Source: Pseudomonas eutrophicaquae
Lineage (GTDB): Bacteria; Pseudomonadota; Gammaproteobacteria; Pseudomonadales; Pseudomonadaceae
Length of the DNA stretch: 43,928 bases
Assembly (NCBI RefSeq): GCF_023544715.1
Contig: NZ_JAMJEZ010000018.1
Coordinates: 1-43,928, forward strand
Reading direction: 5' to 3'
Both the position numbers and the translations under genes were made by a program. Within the stretch, counting starts at the first letter, position 1. Every line of letters starts with the position of its first letter. Below the pieces are notes generated by a model. It saw nothing but the letters and a program-made list of their open reading frames with translations, searched no databases and was not told the origin of the DNA. Of this stretch, positions 37,422-43,928 are shown piece by piece.

Positions 37422-37458
37422 GGGCCCGTGAGCAACGCCCCGGGCACCGCCGATCGAT

Positions 37459-38874
37459 CTACGGCAGGGGGCGCAGCCCCAGCGGCGCGTCATCGGGGGC
37501 CGGCAACTGACGAGCGATGTCCTGCAGCGCGCCTGCCAGCAGCTCCTCGACCACCGGGTGATAGAAGGGCAGCTGCAGCAGGCTGTGGGCGGTCTCGCCG
37601 CGCTGGATCGCCCAGGCCAGCAGGTGCCCCAGATGCTCGCCGCCCAGGCACAGCAGCGAGGCGCCGAGCAGTCGCCCGCTGCCAGCCTCGGCGTACAGGC
37701 GCAGCAGGTTGTGGTCGCCGCCGAGAATGCGCAGGCGGCCGTTGCTTTGCCCGCTGGCGCTGCCGATCACGATCCGCGACGGGTCCAGCTCGCTCAGGCG
37801 GGCGCCGACGCTGACCAGATCCGGGCTGGAGAACACAATCCCCAGCGCGACCTTGCGCTGCCAGCCGCGGCGCGCCTCGCGTGCAGCGTTGTAGCCGGCG
37901 ATGCTGCCTTCATCGACCGCTTCATGGAGCAGGGTGCGCTGCGCGTTGGCATCGCCGGCGATAAAGACCGGCCATTCGCCCAGTTGCAGGGTGGCCGGAT
38001 CAAAGTGCGGCACGCCGCGCGCATCCAGGGCAAACCCCGCTTCCGCCAGCCCCAGCTGATCGATATTCGGGCGCCGACCGGTCGCCACCAGCAAAAGATC
38101 CACCTCGCTCGAGTGCTCGCCCGCCTGCAGCCGCACGCCCTGCGCGGTGGCTTCGGCCTGTGCGTTGGCCCCAAGCCACAGGGTCATTTCGGCGCCGAAC
38201 TGCTGCTGGGCGCGCTCGGTGATCTGCGGATCGTCGATGCCGGCTAAGCGGCTGCCCACGGCAGTGACCTGCACGCCCAGCCGGGCCAGTGCCAGCCCCA
38301 TCTCCAGCCCGATGGCGCCCAGTCCCAGCACGCCGATGCGCCCCGGCAGCGCGTCCCGCTCGAACAGCTCATCAGTGGTGACCACCCGCTCACCGAGCGC
38401 GGCCAGTTCGGCCGGCAGGTGGGGCCGTGAGCCGGTGGCGATCACCACGGCGGCGGCCTGAACCTGCACGCGCTGGCCATCAGCCTGGGTGACTTCAAGG
38501 CGGGTGGGGGAGAGAAAACGTGCGCGCCCCTCAAGCAGGTGCTCACCAGCAGCGCTGCGGGCCTTGTCAGTGGCGCTGGCGGTGAAGCGATCACGCTGGG
38601 TGCGCAGCGCCGCCCAGGTCTGCGCCCGGTCGATCTGCAGCGCTTCGCTGCCGTGGATGCCGAAGGTAGCCATCTCGTCACGCGCCTGCCAGAGTGCAGC
38701 GGCATGCAGCGCGACCTTGGAGGGCATGCAGCCGACCCGCGCGCAGGTGGTGCCCAGCGGGCCGTGATCGATCAGCACGAAGCGGCGCCCGGCGCGGCGC
38801 ACCTCGCGCAAGGCGTACAGACCGGCGGTGCCGGCACCGATGATGGCCACGTCGGTATGGAGGGTCGAGGGCAT
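37459..38874 (-). CDS. dihydrolipoamide-dehydrogenase-like flavoprotein disulfide reductase
   Basis: A 471-residue class I pyridine nucleotide-disulfide oxidoreductase. The FAD loop G-A-G-T-A-G is near residue 13. The redox-active disulfide is C44-A-R-V-G-C49 in a C-x4-C. The NAD loop is G-L-G-A-I-G, A-G-D-A-N is the second FAD motif, and the C-terminal H-P-V-V-E-E matches the catalytic His-Glu pair. No 2-oxoacid dehydrogenase genes lie nearby, so the partner is unknown; it may serve a stand-alone redox role rather than a dehydrogenase complex. It is convergent with rsmJ. Confidence 0.86.
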   Translation of the reverse strand: MPSTLHTDVAIIGAGTAGLYALREVRRAGRRFVLIDHGPLGTTCARVGCMPSKVALHAAALWQARDEMATFGIHGSEALQIDRAQTWAALRTQRDRFTASATDKARSAAGEHLLEGRARFLSPTRLEVTQADGQRVQVQAAAVVIATGSRPHLPAELAALGERVVTTDELFERDALPGRIGVLGLGAIGLEMGLALARLGVQVTAVGSRLAGIDDPQITERAQQQFGAEMTLWLGANAQAEATAQGVRLQAGEHSSEVDLLLVATGRRPNIDQLGLAEAGFALDARGVPHFDPATLQLGEWPVFIAGDANAQRTLLHEAVDEGSIAGYNAAREARRGWQRKVALGIVFSSPDLVSVGARLSELDPSRIVIGSASGQSNGRLRILGGDHNLLRLYAEAGSGRLLGASLLCLGGEHLGHLLAWAIQRGETAHSLLQLPFYHPVVEELLAGALQDIARQLPAPDDAPLGLRPLP

Positions 38875-38982
38875 GGCGTGCGGCTCCTGGCAGATTCTTC
38901 AAGAAGATCATAAAGGCGATTGAATACCTGCAGGAGTATATAGCCTCTCAACCGGCTCGCCAGTGCAACGCATCGCGCCCGA

Positions 38983-40335
38983 TCATGCGCCGTCTTTGCG
39001 GCGCTCACCGGTGCTGCTGCGGGCCAGCCGCGTGCAGTTGCGACCCTCTTTCTTCGCCTTGTACAGCGCGCGATCGGCACGGCTGACCAGACCGGCCAGC
39101 GTTTCCTGATCCTCCATCTCGGCCACGCCGATCGACAGGGTGAGATGACCGATCTCGGGGATCTCGGTGGCCGCCAGGCTGGCCCGCAAATGCTCGGCCA
39201 GGGTATGGGCGGTATGCAGCGGGCAGTGCGGCAGCACGATCAGAAACTCCTCGCCGCCCCAGCGCACGACCCGGTCCGTGCTGCGTACCTGCGTACGCAG
39301 CAGCTCGGCGACCTGCTGCAGCGCCACATCACCGGCGGGATGCCCCCAGGTGTCATTGATTGCCTTGAAGTGGTCGATATCCAGCAGCAGCACCGACAGC
39401 GGCTGGCCATCGTCGACCCGCGCGGCAAAGGCACGCTCCAGTTCGCGCTCACCGGCGCGGCGGTTATAGAGGCCGGTCAGGCTGTCATGGCTGGCCTGCT
39501 GGCGCAGCTCCTGCTCGGCATGGATGCGGCTGGTCATGTCCTTGGCGATGCAGACGAAATGGGTGATCACCCCCTGGCCATCGCGTACCGGGGTGATGGT
39601 TTCTTCGCAGTGGATCAGGTGGCCGAGCTTGTGACGGTTGGTCACGGTAGCGCGGAAGGTCTGCCCGGCATTCAGGCTGTGCCAGAGCCTGCGGTAGAAC
39701 GCCGGGCCATGCTCACCGGAACTCAGGATCGCCGGTCGCTGGCCGAGTGCCTCGCGGCTGCTGTAGCCGGTGATCATCTCAAAACCCTGGTTGACGAACT
39801 CGATCAGCCCCTCGGCATTGGTAATGAACACCGCATCCTGGGAGACGTGCAGGGCATTGGCCAACAGCTGGGCGCTGCGCTGGGCACTGCGCAGGGCGCT
39901 GATGTCCTGCTGCACCGAGACAAAATGCGTGATGGTGCCGCTGGGGTCGCGAATCGGCGAGATGTGCCATTCCACCGTGTAGGGGGTGCCATCCTTGCGG
40001 TAGTTGACGGTCGAACCCTGAAAATGCTGCCCCTCGCTCAGGCAGCTGCCCAGCTCGCGCAGCACGTTCTGATCGGTCAGTGGCCCTTGCAGGATGCGCG
40101 GGGTCTTGCCGAGCAGCTCCTCCAGCGCATAGCCGGTCATCTGGCAGAAGGCCGGGTTGGCGTACAGGATGCGCGGCCCGGCCGGGCCGAAGCCGGCATC
40201 GGTCAGCACCACCGAGTTGAAGGACTGGGCAATGGCTTCCTGCAGCAGGCGCAGCAGGGTCGGATCGTCACTGCCATAGGCGCTGCCGCTGGGAGCCTGA
40301 TCAACGGGCCGGCGGGATTGCGGATCATCGTGCAT
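38983..40335 (-). CDS. PAS-PAS-GGDEF diguanylate cyclase
   Basis: A 450-residue soluble protein with two PAS domains (about 30-155 and 160-280) and a GGDEF domain (about 290-440). The active site G360-G-E-E-F364 is intact, and the product-inhibition site R351-S-T-D354 is in the right place, so it should make c-di-GMP and be feedback-controlled. The first PAS has the LOV-like pattern G76-K-T-P-R-I-L-Q-G, but P79 stands where LOV domains have the flavin-binding Cys. It begins 9 bases after the EAL gene, so they form an operon. Signal unknown. Confidence 0.92.
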   Translation of the reverse strand: MHDDPQSRRPVDQAPSGSAYGSDDPTLLRLLQEAIAQSFNSVVLTDAGFGPAGPRILYANPAFCQMTGYALEELLGKTPRILQGPLTDQNVLRELGSCLSEGQHFQGSTVNYRKDGTPYTVEWHISPIRDPSGTITHFVSVQQDISALRSAQRSAQLLANALHVSQDAVFITNAEGLIEFVNQGFEMITGYSSREALGQRPAILSSGEHGPAFYRRLWHSLNAGQTFRATVTNRHKLGHLIHCEETITPVRDGQGVITHFVCIAKDMTSRIHAEQELRQQASHDSLTGLYNRRAGERELERAFAARVDDGQPLSVLLLDIDHFKAINDTWGHPAGDVALQQVAELLRTQVRSTDRVVRWGGEEFLIVLPHCPLHTAHTLAEHLRASLAATEIPEIGHLTLSIGVAEMEDQETLAGLVSRADRALYKAKKEGRNCTRLARSSTGERRKDGA

Positions 40336-40344
40336 GGCATCTCC

Positions 40345-42465
40345 TCAGTTCGGCGTGCGCGGCGTGGCGGCATCCCGGAGCAGGGCGCCGGCGGTCTCTG
40401 CATCCAGGGGGCGGGAGAAGTGATAGCCCTGCACCAGATCACAGCCCTTGCTGGCCAGGAACGCGGCCTGCACGGCATTTTCCACCCCCTCGGCCACCAC
40501 CTGCATGCCCAGCGAATGCCCCAGCGCAATCACCGCTTCGACCACCGGATCGTGCTGGGTGTCGGCCTGGATGCGGCTGACAAAGGCCCGGTCGATCTTC
40601 AGGGTAGTGGCTGGCAGGCGCGTCAGGTAACTGAGCGAAGAATAGCCGGTGCCAAAGTCATCGATGGCAATACTGAACCCGGCCTCGCGCAGTTGGCGCA
40701 GGCGATCGAGCAGGGTGTCGGTATTGCTCAGCGCCGTGCCTTCGGTGATTTCCAGCTCCAGCTGGGTGGCCGGCACGCCGTATTCGGCAATCACCCGGTC
40801 CAGCCACTCGCGCAGCGAAGGCTCGTTGAAGTGCTGGGGCGAGAGGTTGATGGCCAGCGAGGGCACCTCAAGTCCCTGTTCACGCCAGGCCTTGATCTGC
40901 GCGCAGGTGTGACGCACCACCCACTCGCCGATCGGCCGGGCCAGACCGACGCCCTCGGCAAACGGAATGAAGCGGGTCGGCGACACCGCCCCCCACTGGG
41001 GATGGAACCAGCGCAGCAGCACCTCCATGCCCTGCAGGCTGCCGTCCTTGAGCTGATACTTGGGCTGAAAATGTAGAGTGAAGCCATCGTTGCTCAGCGC
41101 CTGGCGGATGCCCAGCTCCAGCTCCAGCGTGGAGTGCAGCTGCTCGTTCAGGCGCTCGCTGAAGAACACCAGCTCGTTGCGGCCATTGATCTTGGCCTCA
41201 TGCACCGCGGCCTCGGCCTTGCGCAGCAGCTGCTCATGGTTGTAGCCATCTTCCGGGTACAGGCTGACGCCCATGCTGGCGGTCAGGTTGAAGGCGCCGG
41301 CGGGCGTCATGTACGGCTCGTTGATCCGCGCCAGCACCCGCTGGGCGACCACGGCTGCGCTACCCGCCGAGCTGACATCGCCGATCAGCACGGCAAAGTG
41401 ATCCGCGCCCAGCCGCGCTAGCAGATCATGGCGCGACAGGGCGCTGCGGATACGGGTCGCCACGGTCTTGAGGATCTGGTCGGCGGCATTCTGCCCCAGG
41501 GACTCATTGGTCAGCTTGAAGCGGTCAAGGTTGATGTACAGCAGCGCCGCATGGTGCAGGGTCTGCTGCTCAAGCAGTCCGCGCAGGTTCTCGACGAAGC
41601 TGGCGCGGTTGCTCAGCCCGGTGAGCGGGTCATGCGCGGCGAGAAAACGCGCCTGCTCGCGGGCGTGGACATGCTCGGTGATGTCCAGCCCCAGCCCCTG
41701 AAACTCCCAGCCGTCGCGGGTTTCCGTGCTGAGCGCGCGCACGCGCCAGTCGATCCAGCGCTCCCCGCCGCTGCAGCGCATGCGCACCTGCAACTGCTGG
41801 TGCAGGTGGGCATTGAACAGCGCCTCGAACTGGCGTTTGACCAGCATGCGGTCATCGGGATGGATGAACTCCAGCAGGCTCTTGCCGAGCATCTGCTCCT
41901 CGCTTTCCTCAAGGAAGTGAGCCATCGCCGGGTTGCAGAAGGTCAGGCGCAGCTGCGCATCCAGACGCATGATCAGCTCGGTCTGGCTTTCGATGATGTC
42001 GCGGTAACGCAGCTCGGCGTTGCGCAGGTTGAGCAGCGCCTGCTTGTAGCTGCTCAGGTCATGGCAGATGCCGATGAACAGCCGTCCCTGCTCGGTCTTC
42101 GCCTCGCCGACCGAAAGGTGCATCGGGAACACTTCGCCGTTCTTGCGCCGCCCCTCGACATCGCGGCCGATCCCGATGATGTTGGCCGGCTTGCCGCCCT
42201 GGTAGGCGCGCAGGTAATCGTCGTGATGCTCGGCATGCGGCCCTGGCATCAGCATGGAAATATTGCGCCCCAGCACCTCGTCGGCGTCATAGCCAAACAG
42301 CAGCTCGGCGGCATGGTTGAACAGCTGTACGATACCGTGCCCATCAATGGCGATAATGCCGTCCACTGCGGCGTCCAGCAGAGCGTCTTGCAGCTGGGCG
42401 CGCGTGTGCAGATCAAGACCACGCAATCCACCCTGGCAGCGTGTTGAAGGGGAGTCGGAACTCAT
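40345..42465 (-). CDS. PAS-PAS-GGDEF-EAL c-di-GMP phosphodiesterase with FixL-like PAS
   Basis: A 706-residue protein: PAS (about 20-138), PAS (about 150-275), GGDEF (about 285-445) and EAL (about 455-700). The GGDEF motif is degenerate (G353-A-D-H-F), so cyclase activity is unlikely. The EAL domain has E481 in M-E-V-L-L-R-W, D602-D603-F-G-T-G, L-K-I-D and A-E-G-V-E, so phosphodiesterase activity is plausible. The first PAS has H81-D-D-Y84-L and, 20 residues on, R101 in I-I-G-I-G-R, the same spacing as the haem ligand His200 and Arg220 of B. japonicum FixL. It may therefore bind haem and sense O2. First gene of the operon. Confidence 0.92.
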   Translation of the reverse strand: MSSDSPSTRCQGGLRGLDLHTRAQLQDALLDAAVDGIIAIDGHGIVQLFNHAAELLFGYDADEVLGRNISMLMPGPHAEHHDDYLRAYQGGKPANIIGIGRDVEGRRKNGEVFPMHLSVGEAKTEQGRLFIGICHDLSSYKQALLNLRNAELRYRDIIESQTELIMRLDAQLRLTFCNPAMAHFLEESEEQMLGKSLLEFIHPDDRMLVKRQFEALFNAHLHQQLQVRMRCSGGERWIDWRVRALSTETRDGWEFQGLGLDITEHVHAREQARFLAAHDPLTGLSNRASFVENLRGLLEQQTLHHAALLYINLDRFKLTNESLGQNAADQILKTVATRIRSALSRHDLLARLGADHFAVLIGDVSSAGSAAVVAQRVLARINEPYMTPAGAFNLTASMGVSLYPEDGYNHEQLLRKAEAAVHEAKINGRNELVFFSERLNEQLHSTLELELGIRQALSNDGFTLHFQPKYQLKDGSLQGMEVLLRWFHPQWGAVSPTRFIPFAEGVGLARPIGEWVVRHTCAQIKAWREQGLEVPSLAINLSPQHFNEPSLREWLDRVIAEYGVPATQLELEITEGTALSNTDTLLDRLRQLREAGFSIAIDDFGTGYSSLSYLTRLPATTLKIDRAFVSRIQADTQHDPVVEAVIALGHSLGMQVVAEGVENAVQAAFLASKGCDLVQGYHFSRPLDAETAGALLRDAATPRTPN

Positions 42466-42581
42466 GGCGGGACGGGCTCCAGCGTGACAGGGAAAAGAGC
42501 GTCAAATATAAAGCAAAATCCTGATCCTTTTGTTGTTTTATGGCGCCACTCATGTTTTTTTGACAGGCCCTGGAGGCTGCC

Positions 42582-43841
42582 ATGCCATCGTATTCCTGGC
42601 CACCGGCCCTGCGGGCGTTGCAGGCGGCCAACTTCCGGTTGTACTTCGCCGGGCAGGCCGTTTCGATCCTCGGTAGCTGGATCCAGCAGGTCGCCCTGTC
42701 CTGGCTGATCTACCGCCTGACCGGCTCGGTGCTGCTGCTGGGGGTGACGACCTTTGCCGCGCTGTTGCCGCAGCTTCTGGTCGGGCCGCTGGCCGGGGCC
42801 TGGGTGGATCGTCACGACAAGCGCCGCCTGTTGATGATCGTGCAGGCGCTGCTGGCCCTGCAGGCGCTGGCTCTGGCGGGGCTCACGGCGCTGGACTGGG
42901 TGAATCCGCCCTTGCTGATCGGCATGGCGCTGCTGCTGGGCGTGCTCAATGCCTTCGACACGCCGCTGCGTCAGGCGCTGATCGGCAGCTTCGTCCGCCA
43001 GCGTGAGGATCTGCCCAACGCGCTGGCCCTCAACGCCATGCTGTTCAACAGTGGCCGCTTCATCGGTCCGCCGCTGGCCGGGCTGCTGCTGGCACTGGCC
43101 GGGGAGGCCTGGTGCTTTGCCCTGAATGGCCTGTCGTTTCTGGCGCTGCTGCTGGGGCTGTGGCGGATACGCCTGCCCGCGGCCGTGCGGGCGCAGGGCT
43201 CGACCGCAGCGGTGTTTCGTGAGGGGCTGGCCTATGTGTGGGGCGATGTCTCGATCCGCCTGCTGATCCTGACGCTGGCGCTGCTCAACCTCACCGCCTC
43301 CAGTTACGCGGTGCTGCTGCCGGTGCTGGCCCGCGACATCTTCGCCGGCGATGCGCGCACCCTCGGCTGGCTGTGGGGCGCGGCCGGTGGCGGTGCCTTT
43401 CTCTCCACCCTGTATCTGGCCACCCGCCAGACGCTGCCGGTACTGGTGCGCATCCTGCTGGTCGGGGTGCTGCTCGGGGCGCTGGCGCTGCTGGGGGTGG
43501 CGGCCAGCCAGCAGGTACTGCCCGCGCTGCTGGCCATGGCGGCCCTGGGCTTTGCCATCTCGGTGAGCAATGTCGGTATCAACATGCTGCTGCAAAGCCT
43601 GGCGCCGGAGGCTCTGCGCGGGCGGGTGGTAGCGTTTTTCGTCTCCATCCGCTTCGGCTTTGACGCTATCGGTGGCCTGCTGGCCGGCCTGCTGGCGGCC
43701 TGGATCGGCGCACCGCTGACCCTGGCACTCGAAGGGCTGCTGCTGCTGGGTTTTGGGCTCTGGCTGCTGAGCCGCCAGCGCGCCTTGCATCAAAGGATCA
43801 GCGCCACGCTCGCCGCCGCGGCGCAAGCGGCTCAGTATTAA
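42582..43841 (+). CDS. MFS transporter, EntS/MFS_3 type
   Basis: A 419-residue inner-membrane carrier with about 12 hydrophobic helices. The start W-P-P-A-L-R-A-L-Q-A-A-N-F-R-L-Y-F-A-G-Q and the loop G-P-L-A-G-A-W-V-D-R-H-D-K-R-R between helices 2 and 3 are typical of the MFS_3 (EntS-like) exporters. The substrate cannot be read from the sequence; siderophore or drug export is known for relatives. It is divergent from the EAL gene, with a 116-base AT-rich gap that must hold both promoters. The ATG follows a weak TGGAGG. Confidence 0.88.
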   Translation: MPSYSWPPALRALQAANFRLYFAGQAVSILGSWIQQVALSWLIYRLTGSVLLLGVTTFAALLPQLLVGPLAGAWVDRHDKRRLLMIVQALLALQALALAGLTALDWVNPPLLIGMALLLGVLNAFDTPLRQALIGSFVRQREDLPNALALNAMLFNSGRFIGPPLAGLLLALAGEAWCFALNGLSFLALLLGLWRIRLPAAVRAQGSTAAVFREGLAYVWGDVSIRLLILTLALLNLTASSYAVLLPVLARDIFAGDARTLGWLWGAAGGGAFLSTLYLATRQTLPVLVRILLVGVLLGALALLGVAASQQVLPALLAMAALGFAISVSNVGINMLLQSLAPEALRGRVVAFFVSIRFGFDAIGGLLAGLLAAWIGAPLTLALEGLLLLGFGLWLLSRQRALHQRISATLAAAAQAAQY

Positions 43842-43856
43842 TCCGGCAACTCAATA

Positions 43857-43887
43857 CCCCAAATCATGCGGCATACGCGATTTTGGG
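43857..43887 (+). terminator. imperfect hairpin after the MFS gene
   Basis: CCCCAAATCATGCG and CGCGATTTTGGG can pair with a few mismatches, 15 bases after the MFS stop. No U-run, so the terminator call is weak. Confidence 0.3.
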
Positions 43888-43928
43888 ATGTCGGAAGTAG
43901 GATCGAATCCGTTCAGGCCTGGATTGCA

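Noticed and set aside
39145-41076. 643-codon plus-strand frame opposite the GGDEF and EAL genes
   Set aside because: The minus-strand genes have clear catalytic motifs; the plus frame has none.
42462-43826. 454-codon minus-strand frame opposite the MFS gene
   Set aside because: Extremely Gln-rich, the usual product of reading a Leu-rich membrane protein gene backwards.

Overview
The window is GC-rich gammaproteobacterial chromosome and almost certainly comes from a Pseudomonas. Nearly every gene is recognisable as a Pseudomonas family. The local gene orders (exaC-pqqABCDE-pqqH-ercA-ercS; tRNA-Ser-earP-efp; prc/algO; rluA-minE-minD-minC-htrB; ppc-adk-tsaB) match blocks that I remember from P. 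aeruginosa, although here separate blocks are joined together. All assignments rest on reading protein motifs and DNA by eye; no database search was run.

Layout. 1-8991: an alcohol-oxidation block. It holds the end of an ExaC-type aldehyde dehydrogenase, the PQQ cofactor operon pqqA-B-C-D-E with the S9 peptidase gene pqqH, then the Fe-dependent dehydrogenase ErcA overlapping the hybrid sensor kinase ErcS. 9230-12911 (minus strand): a compact envelope redox cassette made of a secreted DUF2271 protein, a PepSY-membrane/flavodoxin/FAD-NAD reductase fusion and the FMN transferase ApbE. A PmrA/QseB-type direct repeat stands in front of its promoter. 13100-13660: decayed fragments of an HU-like gene and a WYL-type regulator, plus two terminators, lying at the 3' side of a tRNA-Ser(GGA) gene. 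13917-18501: earP, efp, a spermidine-synthase-like methyltransferase and the DEAD-box helicase deaD. 18502-19745: an intergenic region with DnaA-box-like repeats, then two small genes. 19802-29985: prc/algO, a quinone oxidoreductase, a HAD phosphatase, apeB, rluA, minE-minD-minC, the lipid A acyltransferase htrB/lpxL and a patatin. 30047-37421: ppc, adk, tsaB, a DUF72 gene, an inserted-looking AAA/DUF4143 ATPase with a palindromic operator, and rsmJ. 37459-43841: a dihydrolipoamide-dehydrogenase-like flavoprotein, a two-gene c-di-GMP unit (an EAL protein with a FixL-like PAS, then a diguanylate cyclase) and an MFS exporter.

How the genes work together. The left block makes and uses PQQ for periplasmic alcohol oxidation and senses that metabolism (ErcA/ErcS). 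The flavinylation cassette probably moves electrons from cytoplasmic NAD(P)H across the membrane to a covalently flavinylated periplasmic partner. EarP rhamnosylates Arg32 of EF-P, the product of the next gene. MinCDE places the division site. The EAL/GGDEF pair probably couples an oxygen or redox signal to c-di-GMP.

The items most worth a second look are the DUF2271 protein with an ApbE-target-like motif under a PmrA-like box, the predicted haem-PAS phosphodiesterase, the palindromic element inside the pqq operon, the DnaA-box cluster at 18732-18766, and the ATPase gene whose start codon lies in a perfect 13-bp inverted repeat.
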